The notes beneath the pieces are model-generated. The model made no database searches. It saw only the letters and a list, made by a program, of their open reading frames with translations, and was not told the origin of the DNA. A program made the translations under genes and the position numbers. From Amborella trichopoda (lineage: Eukaryota > Streptophyta > Magnoliopsida > Amborellales > Amborellaceae), in assembly GCF_000471905.2 (NCBI RefSeq), contig NW_006500031.1, positions 3,059,701 through 3,123,700 on the forward strand: a DNA stretch of 64,000 nt, read 5' to 3'. Shown in pieces: positions 12,641 through 23,917 of this stretch. Position 1 is the stretch's first letter; each line of letters begins with the position of its first letter.

Positions 12641-13577
12641 TTGGAGTTCTCCACCTTAAATACAATAAATCCATCGGTTATCACCCATTCTCTTGCGTCC
12701 TAAACAAAATTCATATTAACTTTCACTCCACATAATGCATGTATAACATCTTAGCACGGACCTTGAATTTTCCCAAGCTTGGTGGGCTCAAGCTAAATTT
12801 CTATCAATAGAAGCCAAGCTTGAAAGTGCCAAGGCTTGATGGGCTTGGCTTGTGCTTAAGTCAAACTCAAGCTCGAACTCTACCACTTTTTTATCAAATT
12901 TATAAGAAAAATTTAAAAATGGGAATTAAGCAAACATTTTTCACATTCTTTGATTAAGAAAGTATGACTAATTTCATGAACTCTGTTATATTCTCCGATT
13001 CAACAAATATGATTAATTTATTAGAGCTTTTACTCCTTTTCCACAACTACCTATTAAATCAAGAGGGAGCTTTCTATGTGACCCCATCCAAATATGTAGT
13101 ATATGTAACCCCTGTTCTCCGCCATCAGATCTGAGTAAATGGCTGATATGAACTGAGTCACAATGTCACAAGCTAGCTCTTAACCGTCAGATCTCGATCA
13201 AATAGCACGTAGTTTTTTATTTTTTATTTTTATTTTACAAATAATTTTAAAGCAAAATTTGGGCCATATATAGATCTAACAGAGGCACACATGATAAAAA
13301 TAATAAAAAAAAATATTATCAGTCATAACAATTACCATAATATCTCTGAAAATTATAAGGGCATTTTGGTCATTTATTTTTTAAAAAAATTGTATTTTAT
13401 TTTTCAGGTTAGCCCTACTTTATTATGGAACGACCAAAATTTCATCAAAATGTGTTTCGTAAAAAAAATTGAAAAATAAAGAAGTGTTTGGCGTGAAATT
13501 GTGGTATGAACAACTTAGATGTTCAATTCAGATCAAAAGGCTAAAAAGTGGGGTCACATATATGTTGTTGGGGTTAA
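12641..13577. other. Intergenic DNA with a short degenerate repeat
   Basis: No gene. About 12770-12880 repeats the phrase (C)AAGCTTG with variants, a common look for old plant interspersed repeats. The phrase CC(A/G)TCAGATCT occurs twice near 13122 and 13184. The stretch ends at the chromovirus LTR. Confidence 0.35.
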
Positions 13578-14142
13578 TGATGCAGTCATGCCCCAACTGA
13601 TGGTTTGTGGTTGAGTCAAGAATAGTCGTAGAACCCAAGACGGAAATAAAAGGGTAATGATGTAATAAGGGGGATTATTAAGGTTGTTTTAATTTTTATT
13701 TCTTTTGATAAGAATAGGGGATGCACAGGGACAATTAGGAGGGCATGAGTTTATGTTGTGTTTATCTTGTATCGATTGGGTTAGTTAGTTTGGGATGTAA
13801 ATAGGATAAGGTTAAAATTATAGGAGTTTTATCTTTATCATAATAGGGAGTCTTTTGGAAAAACGTGAGAGAGAAACTAGATGGCTTTGGATAAATCGCG
13901 AGGGAGAAAATAGGTACGTGATGTTAAGAGATGGGGATAGGTTAAGAGAAAGAAAATAGGAAAGTGTTTATCTGTTTTTTTAGTCTATTTAAGAGAGATT
14001 TCCTCAATTGAATAAAAATTGGTCTCGTAAAAGAGATCATTTTGGGGGTGAATTCCCTTGCAGACTTTTGAGAGAGGGTATTTTTTCTCAACTTTCTTTC
14101 TTCTTATTGTCAATTTTCTGGTTTTATTCTCTCCCTGTATTA
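13578..14142 (+). repeat. 5' LTR of the chromovirus
   Basis: Starts TGATGCAG and aligns with 17547-18132 with scattered substitutions and a deletion of about 20 bases near 14003. A possible TATA element (CTATTTAAG) lies near 13985. Its last bases are TTA where the 3' copy has TCA. Confidence 0.88.
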
Positions 14143-14144
14143 AT

Positions 14145-14156
14145 TGGTATCAGAGC
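14145..14156 (+). other. Primer-binding site (initiator-Met tRNA) of the chromovirus
   Basis: TGGTATCAGAGC two bases after the 5' LTR, the usual complement of plant initiator-Met tRNA. Confidence 0.9.
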
Positions 14157-14164
14157 AGGTTACG

Positions 14165-14275
14165 ATGGCTTCAATGGAAGCATCTCTCGAAAGATTAGAG
14201 GTGTGGTTGTTGACTCATAAAGCTCAAGCCCTAGTAGAGAAAGTAGAAAACGCATGCCTTGAGCTGATAGAGTAG
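14165..14275 (+). pseudogene. Chromovirus gag start, truncated
   Basis: The first ATG after the PBS opens a frame of 36 codons beginning MASMEASLERLE and closing at a TAG at 14273-14275. A full gag with zinc knuckle should follow. Instead, within about 100 bases the sequence jumps to the end of protease, so this is only the N-terminal stub. Assignment rests on its position after the PBS. Confidence 0.6.
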
Positions 14276-14365
14276 AAGAGCTCACGCAGATGGTCTCTCA
14301 GCTTCAGTGTAAAAGGAATTTGGAGAGTAGCATTGGAGATCAAGGCAATAAAACTAAAGGAGGTG

Positions 14366-16060
14366 AGGTACCAATTCTTACTCGTTGTTTAATCTATTTT
14401 TCCATTTGTACTAATTATAAAGATAAAACGTGGTGTGATGTAGCACTTATAGATGCATGTCACATATTACTTGGTAGACTATAGCTTTATGATAATAATA
14501 TGCTGCATAAAATTCGACCAAACACTTATTCTTTTGTTAAGGATGGTATTAATATCATACTCCACCCTATGAAGCAACTTCTTACACCCAAATCCACTAA
14601 AGATGAGAATTCAAAGTTGCTTAATGTGCAAAAATTAAAAGGGGATAGCAAGGATATGGATATGATATATATGTTGGTTGCAAAAGAAATTTTGCGCCTA
14701 CTGCAATTCCTAGGTCTCTTGAACCTCTACTTGAGATATATAAAGATTTGATGCCTGACGAATTACCTAATGGTCTTCCTCCAATGAGAAATATTCAACA
14801 TCACATTGATTTGGTGTCTGGTTCTAGCTTACTGAATTTGACCCATTATCGAATGAGCCCAATGGAACATGAAGAGTTGCACAGACAAGTTGTTGATTTG
14901 CTTAACAAAGGATTGATTCAATAAAGCATGCCACCATGTGCCGTCCCTGCATTATTGACTCTAAAAAAAGATGGGTCATGGAGGATGTATGTGGACAGTC
15001 AGGCAATCAACAAAATCACAATCAAGTGCCGAATTCTCATACCCAGGCTCAATGATATGTTAGATATGCTTAATAGAGCCAAGGTTTTATCAAAGATTGA
15101 TTTAAGGAGTGGATATTATCAAATTCGGATTCGTCTTAAGGATGAATAGAATGCCACATTTAAAACTCGACATGGACTATATGAGTGGCTTGTGATGTCA
15201 TTCGGGCTTTCTAATGCACCAAGCACATTCATGCACCTCATGACCGAGGTACTTTGTCCTTTTATTGGTAAATTTGTTGTGGTTTATTTTGATGATATCT
15301 TGGTTTTTAGTGCTAACTCACAAGAACATCTTAACCACTTCGAACAAATTTTTGACATGCTCAGGAAGGTATCACTTATTGTGAATTTGAACAAATGCTC
15401 ATTTATGACGAACAATGTCGTCTTTCTGGTGTATGTTGTTTCATCTGAGAGAATTAAAGTGGATCAAAAAAAGGTAAATGCCATAGCTGATTGGTCAATT
15501 CCAAAGTCACTCACTGAGGTGCATTCTTTTTATGGCCTAGCGACCTTTTATCGTCGATTTATCAGAAATTTCTGCACTCTAATAGCATCAGTGACTGATT
15601 GTATGAGGGCTGGAAAGTTTTCATAGAGTCCCGCTGCTAAAAAGAACTTCACTCTAATTAAACAAAAGATGATGTAAGCACAAATACTTACCTAACCAGA
15701 TTTTTCTAAAAGTGTTTGAGGTTGAAACTGATGCGAGCATTTTAAGTCAAGAGGGGGGACCAATGGCCTTCTTTAGTGGGAAATTGAATGAGGCACGTAA
15801 GAAGTATTCGGTCTATGATCTCGAGTTTTATGCAGTGGTGCAAGCCATGTGCTACATCTGATTCATAAGGAGATTGTTCTATACTCAAATCATGAAGCAC
15901 TCCGGTATTTGAGTTCCTAGAAAAAGTTGAATGTGCAATATGATAAGTGGATGGCCTTCCTTGAAGAATACACATTTCTATTAAAGTACAAGGTTGAAAC
16001 CCAAAATAAGGCAGCTGATGCTTTAAGTAGAAGGGTAGTGTTACTTAGAACTTTGTCCAT
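14366..16060 (+). pseudogene. Chromovirus protease tail, reverse transcriptase and RNase H, broken
   Basis: 14410-14550 shows the end of the protease region (KTWCDVALIDACHILLGR, then NTYSFVKDGINIIL). RT follows with DELPNGLPPM near 14757, [22 protein letters not shown] from 14934 and the catalytic YFDD at 15285-15296. Further on is [18 protein letters not shown] near 15522. In-frame stops occur at 14922-14924 and 15147-15149, the latter where Trp is usual. RNase H (15700-16040) shows DASI, SVYDLEFYAVV, and ADALSRR at its end, interrupted by stops and a frameshift. The polymerase active site is still recognisable although the reading frame is dead. Confidence 0.88.
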
Positions 16061-16079
16061 GGAAGTGTTAGGGTAAGAA

Positions 16080-17460
16080 GTGATAAAAGATCAATATAAA
16101 GTTGATCCAATTTTCAGTAAGGTCCTTGAAAGGTGTGTTGATAGGCGAGACCCTATGGGTGAGTATCTCATGCAAGATGGTTGTTTATTTAAAGGTGTGC
16201 AGTTATGTATACCTGATTGCTCCCTAAGGGAGAAAAGAATCATGGAGCATCATGGTGGAGGATTAGGTGGACACTTTGGGAAAGACAAAATTATGGCTAT
16301 GGTTGGAGAAAAACATTTTTGGCCACGTATGAGGAGAGATGTTGATCGATTTATGGCCCGATGTCGAACTTGCCAAGTATCTAAAGGTCACACACAAAAT
16401 ACAGGTCTTTATACCCCTCTTCCTGTTCCATGTGCCTCATGGGTTGATATTTCTATGAACTTTGTACTTAAACTTCCACATACCACACGAGGTATGGACT
16501 CTATTTTTTTTTTTTTGATCGATTTTCCAAAATGGCAAATTTTTTTCCTTGTAAGAGAACTATGGATGCTACACATATTGCCAATCTCTTTTTTAAAAAT
16601 ATTGTAAGGCTACATGATGTTCCTAAGTCTACTACATCTGATCAGTACACAAAATTCTTAAGTCATTTTTGGCGCAATTGTGGAAGTGCATGGGAACTAA
16701 GCTTCAATTTTCAAGCGCTTATCATCCTCAAACAAATGGGCAGACCGAAGTAGTGAATAGGAGCCTTGGTAACCTCTTGAGGAGTATTGTTGGTGATAAC
16801 ACATCTCAGTGGGACCTCGCTTTGCCCCAGGCTGAGTTTGCTTATAACAGTTCAGTAAATCGATCTACAGGAAAATCACCATTTGTGATTTTTAATGGGC
16901 GGATGCCTAATCATGTACTGGACCTAGTGTCATTACCTATGTCAGGCAAGATCAGTGATAATGTCAATGCTTTTGCTGAGCATATTAGAGATTTGCAAGC
17001 TCAAATCAAGAAGAACATTGAAGAAAGCAATGCAAAGTACCGAAAAGCTTCAAATGAGCATAGAAGAGAAAACGTTTTCAATGAGGGGGACTTAGTAATG
17101 GCGTATTTGCGAAAGGAAATGTTTGCTTTGGGAACTTATAATAAACTCAAGTCCAAGAAGGTGGGCCCTTGCCGCATTTTGAAGCAATATGGGAACAATG
17201 CATATAAGGTAGAATTACCAAAGGCATTGGATATTTCCCCGATATTTAATGTTGTTGACTTATTTGAGTTTCATGGAGACCCTCTAGAAATCGAAGAAAA
17301 AGTGGTTGATATGATGAAGCAATTATCAAGAAAGAAAGAGGACGAAATTGAACAAGTTTTGAAGACTAAAATCTTTCAAACTCGAAAGAATTCCTATCAT
17401 CAATTTCTAGTCAAATAGAAGGGCAGACCATACTCTGATAGCACGTGGATTTTTTAGCAA
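16080..17460 (+). pseudogene. Chromovirus integrase with chromodomain, broken
   Basis: Zinc-binding HHCC region: HH...GGHFGKDK...FWPRMRRDVDRFMARCRTCQVSKG (16249-16390). In the core, SWVDISMNFVLKLP precedes a run of 13 T (16504-16516) that throws the frame. The core resumes with TTSDQYTKF and SSAYHPQTNGQTEVVNRSLGN near 16630-16770. The C-terminal domain reads GPCRILKQYGNNAYKVELP. After about 17390 comes HQFLVK-stop-KGRPYSDSTWI, a chromodomain in which the first Trp codon is TAG (17416-17418). Chromodomains steer chromovirus insertion towards particular chromatin. Here it can only be read as a fossil. Confidence 0.88.
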
Positions 17461-17533
17461 GAGTTCAAAAGAGTGGTTTCAAACTTATACCGCATCTACA
17501 CTGAAACCAACTCACCGGAGTCAAGTTCTTTTC

Positions 17534-17546
17534 AACTGAGGGGGAA
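17534..17546 (+). other. Polypurine tract of the chromovirus
   Basis: AACTGAGGGGGAA directly abuts the TGATGCAG start of the 3' LTR. Confidence 0.8.
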
Positions 17547-18132
17547 TGATGCAGCCTTGCCTCAGCCGATGGTTCGTGGCTAGGCCAAGAAGAGTCATAG
17601 AACCCAAGATAGAAATAAAGGGGTAATGATGTAATAAGGGGGGATTATTGTGGTTGTTTTAATTTTTATTCTTTTGATAAAAATAAGGAGTGCACAGGGA
17701 TAATTAGGAAGACATGAGTTTACATTATGTTTATCTTATATCGATTGGGTTAGTTAGTTTGGGATGTAAATAGGATAAGGTTAAAATTATGGGAGTTTTA
17801 TCTTTATCATAATAAGGAGTCTTTTGGATAAAAAGTGAGAGGAAAAATAGGTGGCTTTAGATAAATTTTAAGGGGGAAAATAGGTACGTGAGGTTAAGAG
17901 ATGGGGGTAGGTTAAGAGAGAGAAAATAGGAAAGTGTTTATTGGTTTTTTTAGTCTATTTAAGGGAGATTTCCCTTCATTGTAAAGCATTCTATGAATTG
18001 AATAAAAATTGGTCTCGTGAAAGATATTGTTTTGGGGGTGGATTCTCTTGCAGACCTTTGAGAGAGGGTATTTTCTCTCAACCTTCTTTCTTTTAATTGT
18101 TAATTTTCTAGTTTTATTCTCTCCTTACATCA
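17547..18132 (+). repeat. 3' LTR of the chromovirus
   Basis: Runs from TGATGCAG to CTTACATCA and matches 13578-14142. It is slightly longer because of a segment near 17980-18000 that the 5' copy lacks. Confidence 0.88.
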
Positions 18133-18342
18133 ATAGAAACATTCCCCTTAAATCAAGCTACAATCAAATCTGATAAAGTGATTTTACACCACATATTTAT
18201 ACAAAGAAATGAAATAAGGTTAGATAGAAAGAGGTTATGAATCTTGCTACACATTTATACAAAGAAATTGAGATTCTTGAGAGGGAAATGCCTAGAAACA
18301 GCAAAATGTCTGAGTTGCTTCAGCTGTTGCAAAATGTTAAAC

Positions 18343-18870
18343 TGCGTAGAATTTGAGCATGGCGAGTTCCAATTAAAGTCAAGGTATTTCTTTGGGTGTT
18401 GTCTCAAGGAAAATGTTTGACTGTTGACAAGCTTATTAAGAGAGGTGGGATCATTACAAATGTATGCATTTTGTGTAAACAAAGTGATGAGAATGGTGAT
18501 CACCTCTTCTTACATTGTCCGTTCACCTATGATATATAGTGTTGCTTTTTTATAAGCTCTGTGTTGTTGGCCCTCTACCTTGGCTTCATACTAACATTGT
18601 AGATCAGATGTCTTTTAACGGACTTCCTAAGGTGGGTTTGTTGATTTCTCAGATATGAAGGGCTGCGGTGCTGTGGGATATTTGGTTGGAGAGAAATATA
18701 CGAGTTTTTGAGGGCTCGGTTTTGGTGGGTGATTGGGCCAAGAAGATAATACAGCATATATTATGGAGTTGGTTCTCGGTTACCAATTAAGGATTTGGCG
18801 TGTGTAAGGTGGATATGGAGATTAATGCTAGAGGCTTGATGTCACAAACGGTGGTTAAGGTGTGACATAA
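18343..18870 (+). pseudogene. LINE ORF2 C-terminal fragment (zf-RVT region)
   Basis: Plus-strand translation gives WRVPIKVKVFLWVLSQGK, LTVDKLIKRGG, then CILCKQ...GDHLFLHCPF. This is the Cys-His region (zf-RVT) found after the reverse transcriptase in plant LINEs and related genes. Further on, AVLWDIWLERNIRVFEG (18670-18715) is the usual next block. A TGA before WRVP and stops within the run show decay. No RT, poly-A tail or target duplication was identified, so only the C-terminal part is claimed. Confidence 0.75.
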
Positions 18871-19224
18871 AGGGCGGTGTATTGTGCCTAGTTTGGGTGG
18901 CCTTAAAGTAAACTGATTTGTAGATTTTATAGGCCATGAAAGAAATAAGTTCAAATTAACTCATATAGAGTTAACCGAACTCCAAATTTTGCATGAAAAC
19001 AACACCCAAACAAAAGCATAAGAGAACAAAAAAAAACGTAACAACAACAAACACCAAACATAAAACAAAAATAAATATTTAGGAATAGGAAGAAATAGAG
19101 GCCAAAATACATCTCAACTGTTTGGATAGCTCAAGGATGTATAATATTCGCATGGAATTTTTTTTTACCTTTTTTGTTAAACATTTTTTATTGTATAATT
19201 CATTATAATGTCATTTTTTTTTTC

Positions 19225-19700
19225 ATCAAATTTGAGATATTTTCTCTCTAAAAATTTTGAGATAATTTCTCTCTAAAAATTTTCAAATAGTTTCTCTCTC
19301 TAAAATTTGATATAGTTTGTCTCTCTAACATTTAAAGATACTTTTCTCTTTAAAACTTAAAATATGATATAGTTCTCTCTCTAAACATTTTGAGATAGTT
19401 TTTCTCTTTAAAAAATTTTACATAGTTTCTCTCTCTAAAATTTGATATAGTTTCTCTCTCTAAAATTTGATATAGTTTCTCTCTCTCTCAAATTTTAAGA
19501 TACTTTCTCTCTATAAAACTTTAAACTTGATATAGTTTCTCTCTCTAAAATTTAGAGACAATTTCTCTTTAAAAATTTTCCAATACAGTCTCTTTCTTAA
19601 ACTTAAAATTTGATATAGTTTCCTTTTCTAAAATTTTAATACACTTTCTCTCTCTAGAACTTAAAATTTGAGATAGTTTGTCTCTCTAATTCATAGGGGT
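19225..19700. repeat. Minisatellite array in unit A, copy 1
   Basis: Tandem copies of AAAATTTGAKATAG plus TTTCTCTCTCT, with variants such as TAAGATACTTTCTCT. Unit length is near 25 bases with longer higher-order variants. Confidence 0.8.
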
Positions 19701-20454
19701 GCTTTTATGGAATTAATTGCATTTTATAAAGTGGATGTCTCTGTAGTGGGGAAATCTGGAACGAATCAATTTGGAATGGTAAAGACAATGGTACATATTT
19801 TTTAATTTTTGCTTGAAATGAGGAAAAGAATTACATGCATAAATATTTTTAAATCCCAAAATTTCGATCCAAACGTCAAAAATGTGTCATCTCAAACATT
19901 TATGAAAATATATTTCCAAGTATCCAAATATCCCAATAGTGCTTGAGATCGCAGCTACTAAAGCTTCCGTTTTCTTTTTTTTTAATGATACAAGTTTTCT
20001 CTTCTAACAGGCTATATCTCTCTTTTAAAAGTGGCAATGGTACAGGCTTGGGCCAGGCCAGCCTTGGCCCTACTGCGGCCTATGTCCCCATATGGCTAGC
20101 CCAAGCACGGTTGCAGCCTAGTTAGGGCTGGGCAACAACAAAAAAAGAAAAAAAACAAAAAAGAGCCCAGGTCTGGTGGGCTGTCCAGCCCATTGCCAGT
20201 CCTACTCTCTTTATTGGCTTTGCAGATACTTTCTAACTCCAAAAAGTCGTCTCTCGTTATAGGGGTCATTTGAATCCATAGAAAAAGTTTACCTCAAGAA
20301 ATCAATTTCCTTTGAAATATATTTTGAGAAAGTATTTCTTATAAAAATAGATTACGCCTGTTTGGATGGTATGTGGATGCATAAGATTTTCTCTTTTTTT
20401 TTTTACATTTTTCACTAAATGTTTTTATTGTATTATTTATTATGATGTTATTTT

Positions 20455-21810
20455 TTATTAAATTTGAGATAGTTTCTCTCTCTCTAAAAATTTCGAGAGA
20501 ATTTCTATCTAAAAATTTTCAAGCAGTTTCTCTCTCTAAAATTTGAATAATTTCTCTCTCTAAAATTTGTTATAGTTTCTCTCTCTAAAATTTTAAGATA
20601 TTTTCTCTCCTTAAATTTAAAATTTGAGATAGTTTCTCGTTCTAAAAACTTTGAGATAGTTTCTCTCTATTTTAGGTTGTTTTCTCTCTAAAACTTTAAG
20701 ATACTTTCTCTTTATAAAACTTAAAATTTGATATAATTTCTCTCTCTAAAATTTAGATACAGTTTCTCTCTCTAAAAATTTTCAAATACTTCACTATTTA
20801 AAACTTAAAAATTGATAAAGTTTCTTTTTAAAAAAATTTAGATACTTGCAATCTCTAAAACTTAAAATTTGAGATAACTTATCTCTCTAAAATTTTAAGA
20901 TTCTTTCTCAAAAACTTAATATTTGAGATAGTTTCTCCCTTTAAAAATTTTGAGATATTTTCTCTCTTTAAAAAATTTTCAGTACTTTTCTCTCTAAAAC
21001 TTAAAATTTAAGATAATTTCTCTCTCTAAATATTTTGAGATAGTTTCCCTCTAAAAACTTTAAGGTAGTTTCTCTCTCTAAGACTTGAAATTTAAGGTAG
21101 TTTCTCTCTTTAAAAATTTTACAATAATTTCTCTCTAAATATTTTCAAGTACTTTCTTTTTCTAAAATTTAAAATTTGAGATAGTTCTTCTCTCTAAACT
21201 TTTTGAGATAATTTCCCTCTCTAAAATTTAAAATTTAAGATGGTTCCTCTTTAAAAATTTTGAAAATTTTGGGTCCCATTCTCTCTCTAAAAATTGATAA
21301 AAATTTTCAAATACTTCTCATTATAAACTTTAAATTTGAGATAGTTTCTCTTTATATAATTTTTCAGATACTTTTTCTTTATTAAACTTAAACTTTTGAT
21401 ATAATTTATCTATCTAAACATTTTGGAAAATTTTGAAATAGTTTCTCTCTCTAAAAATTTTCAAGTACTTTCTCTCACTAAAACTTAAAATTTAAGATAG
21501 TTTCTCTCTCTAAGATAGTTTCTCTCTCTAAAATTTTGGAGATAGCTTCTCGCTCTATAATTTTTTAAATACTTCTCTCTCTCAAATTTGATATAATTTA
21601 TTTCTTTAAAATTTTATGATATTTTCTTTCTTTAAAACTTGTAATTTGAAATAGTTTCTCTCTATAAAAACTTTGAGATAATTGCTCTATCTAAAAAAAC
21701 TCTATAGTTTCTCTCTAAAATTAGAAATAGTTACTCTCTAAAATTTTAAAATATTTTCTCTCTAAAACATAAAATTTGAGATAGTTTCTCTCTCTAATAT
21801 GTGGGAGTGT
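20455..21810. repeat. Minisatellite array in unit B, copy 1
   Basis: Same repeat as in unit A but about three times longer. Frequent variants carry AAAACTTAAAATTTGAGATAG or TTTTCAAGTACTTTC between the CT-rich blocks. Confidence 0.8.
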
Positions 21811-22465
21811 TTTTTGTGGAATTAATTATATTTTATAAAGTGGATGTCTCCATAACGGCAAAATATAGCTGGAAATTAATTTCGGAAGTAAAGACAATGA
21901 TACAGATTTCGTTTTCATTTTTTTTTTGCTTGAAATGAAGAAAATAATTACTGGCCAAAGTACTTTTCAGTCCCAAATGTTCGATCCAAACACCAAATGT
22001 GTCATCTCCACTAAAAAATATTTCTGAAAATGTATTTCCAGGTATCCAAACGGCCCCGTGGTGTTTTGAGATCCCCGTAACTCTAGCTCACATAGAAAGG
22101 ATCATTAATAAAGGAAGAATTTAAAAGGAGTTTAGGGCATAAGCAAAGCATGATAAATGGAGAAAGTAACAAATTAAATGGTTGCAGTAAATTCAATTCC
22201 ATAAATTTACAGAGCAATATTTTTAGTAGTAAATTAGATAGTATTCTAAGACAAAAGCGGATAATGGATCGGTGCTTTGGAAGAAGTCCTAGAGCTGAAG
22301 GGTGGACGTCCTTCACTCTCGTCAACTAATGTTCGAGTTGTATGAAGCTTGATCTTGAAGCTGCAGGATGATGAGTGTTGTTGGGAGTGGGTTTCAAAAA
22401 TACCAGCAAAGAGAGAATTGGGTAAATGGCATACAAAAAGAATGCACTACAAGTCTATAATATTT

Positions 22466-22590
22466 AAAATACACATGATAATTTCCCTTACCACAATATC
22501 TGACATACGTATGGACATGTTGAAGCTTAAAATACACATGATTATTCCCCTACGGCAATATCTGACATATGTATGGACAACATGTTGAGA
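22466..22590. repeat. Tandem duplication of about 62 bases
   Basis: Two adjacent copies contain AATACACATGAT(A/T)ATT, CAATATCTGACATA and GTATGGACA. The surrounding 22197-23287 holds no recognised gene. Confidence 0.7.
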
Positions 22591-23287
22591 GTATGTCATC
22601 ACCTGTTCTACAGGTCAAATATCAACGCATGTCGCACGATACCATAAGAATGTTGAATTACTCATGTAACTCTACCAACTAGGTAAGTCTTACAACAAAA
22701 CAAATATTGCCAAGATTTATGTTGTTAACCTCATCAATGCAGTTAATACCAGTTCGCACATTCATATTTGTATGCCTTCCTATAATTCAATGGACTCTTG
22801 AAAACCCGTGGTGGCAACTTCTAAAGACAAATTGGACTGTGGTTGAGCAATATAGTGGGCTGTGCCTACGAGAGTCGACTCCACGCTCTTCATCATCGCC
22901 CATCATTTCAATGGGCTGCGATGACCCAATGGACCAGAGTTTTGCATTGTTTACAGTTAAATTGCAGTCCCATGCATGAGGGAAAAAGGCAGTTACACTC
23001 AGTTAGGGGAGAGGCAAAGTTCGGATGGTCAGTAACATCGTCGTTGCTGATTGAAGTAATGCACAAATGGTGCTAATGGTGGATAGCTGTCTCCATGACT
23101 AGTTCATCAAATGTACTATGTTTTTCATTGTAAAAGCTCCCATTCTTCTAAGAGTCTCTAATGGTAGGAGCATGTTGGGTGTGGCACCCCTTGTTGATGG
23201 TAAAATTGATGATGGTCAAATTGGTAAGACATTATTCTCACTGAGGTCTCAAAAACCGGACATATTTCAATTGAAACTGGTGGTAGA
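22591..23287. other. Region downstream of the fluoride exporter gene, no gene recognised
   Basis: Short frames on both strands without a recognisable domain. It may include the distal 3' untranslated region of the minus-strand gene. Confidence 0.35.
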
Positions 23288-23655
23288 TAGCAGAGAGAGT
23301 TTTTAATGTTAACATTTGTATTGCTGAGAAAGGGAAGTACAAAGTATTGTTTCTCCAGGCGAATCCACTAGACGGGAACCCCGGTTAAAGAAGATCGAAA
23401 ACCCCTATACAGTAAAAAGATATCCCCCTGGAAAACGATATACAAAAAGAGGCTTGGAAAGGCCGCATAAAATTGCCCCCCTTCAGGTGTACAACAACGA
23501 GGAAAACAAAAAAAAAGGCCCAAAAAATAAAAAGTGGTTCACTGGTAAAAAAGAATGTGGATCCAGTTTGAGCTGCCTCGCCGTGTCTTCTAGCACCCTC
23601 CTTCGCCAGCAGGTCCGCGAAGTCGTTGGACATCCGCCAGGTAGCAGAGAGAGTT
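23288..23655 (-). mobile_element. 5'-truncated LINE with 14-base target duplication
   Basis: The same 14 bases, TAGCAGAGAGAGTT, lie at 23288-23301 and 23642-23655 and flank an insert of about 340 bases. On the minus strand the insert reads WRMSNDFADLLAKEGARRHGEAAQ (about 23640-23570), the typical end of the RNase H domain of plant LINEs. An untranslated 3' end follows, finishing in ATTAAAA next to the low-coordinate duplication. 5' truncation plus a long target duplication is the signature of LINE reverse transcription at a nick. It sits about 30 bases past the stop codon of the fluoride exporter, in the same orientation. Confidence 0.75.
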
Positions 23656-23683
23656 CTTATTGGTTTTGTGATAATCCTATGGC

Positions 23684-23917
23684 TCACCTTCCATCTGTAA
23701 AAGAGTAACACTTGGTCCAAACAGGTACAGAATAGACCAAAGTCCCCAAAGCAAATGACAATCCTATACTCAGAATCGAATACCAGAACGCTCTCCAAAC
23801 ATGGCCGTTCTCAGCCAAGGAATAAACCTCTGCAACAAATGTCGAGACTGTGCTCATACAGCCCAAGAACCCAAGCTGTATAGCCTCTATAACAGTCTGA
23901 TAATGTTCAGTTTTTTC
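23684..23917 (-). CDS. FEX: FEX coding exon 5 (end of domain 2 and stop)
   Basis: Acceptor TTTTGCAG. Encodes [16 protein letters not shown], a last helix [20 protein letters not shown] and stop TGA at 23686-23684. The intron before it (549 bases) contains a 71-codon open frame that splicing removes. Confidence 0.88.
   Translation of the reverse strand, partial: EKTEHYQTVIEAIQLGFLGCMSTVSTFVAEVYSLAENGHVWRAFWYSILSIGLSFALGTLVYSVPVWTKCYSFTDGR

Larger units (their letters stand above)
13578..18132 (+). mobile_element. Ty3/gypsy chromovirus, decayed, deleted in gag-protease
   Basis: A 4.55-kb plus-strand element with LTRs at 13578-14142 and 17547-18132. It has an initiator-Met PBS, a short gag start, the tail of protease, RT, RNase H, integrase and a C-terminal chromodomain, which defines chromoviruses. 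Most of gag and the catalytic half of protease are missing between about 14300 and 14370, explaining the short length. Several in-frame stops and a poly-T slippage site break the remaining pol. No matching 5-base target duplication is visible (GTTAA on the left, ATAGA on the right). Confidence 0.9.
18913..22196. repeat. Composite minisatellite repeat, copy 1 (3.3 kb)
   Basis: Collinear with 53692-57021 from CTGATTTGTAGATTTTATAGG to GTAAATTCAA. It contains two units with similar ends. Unit A (19118-19933) starts CTGTTTGGATAG and ends TATCCAAATATCC. Unit B (20358-22055) starts CTGTTTGGATGG and ends TATCCAAACGGCC. Each holds an internal array of about 25 bases per repeat (AAAATTTGAKATAG followed by TTTCTCTCTCT) and then a shared tail (GGAATTAATT...TATAAAGTGGATGTCTC). 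The units are separated by a spacer with a GC-rich patch near 20038-20200. The inverted ends suggest non-autonomous DNA transposons that grew internal arrays. No coding sequence is credible. Confidence 0.75.

Noticed and set aside
22707..23076. Overlapping 77-90 codon plus-strand frames
   Set aside because: Two overlapping frames of similar length, no domain and no start context; probably chance.
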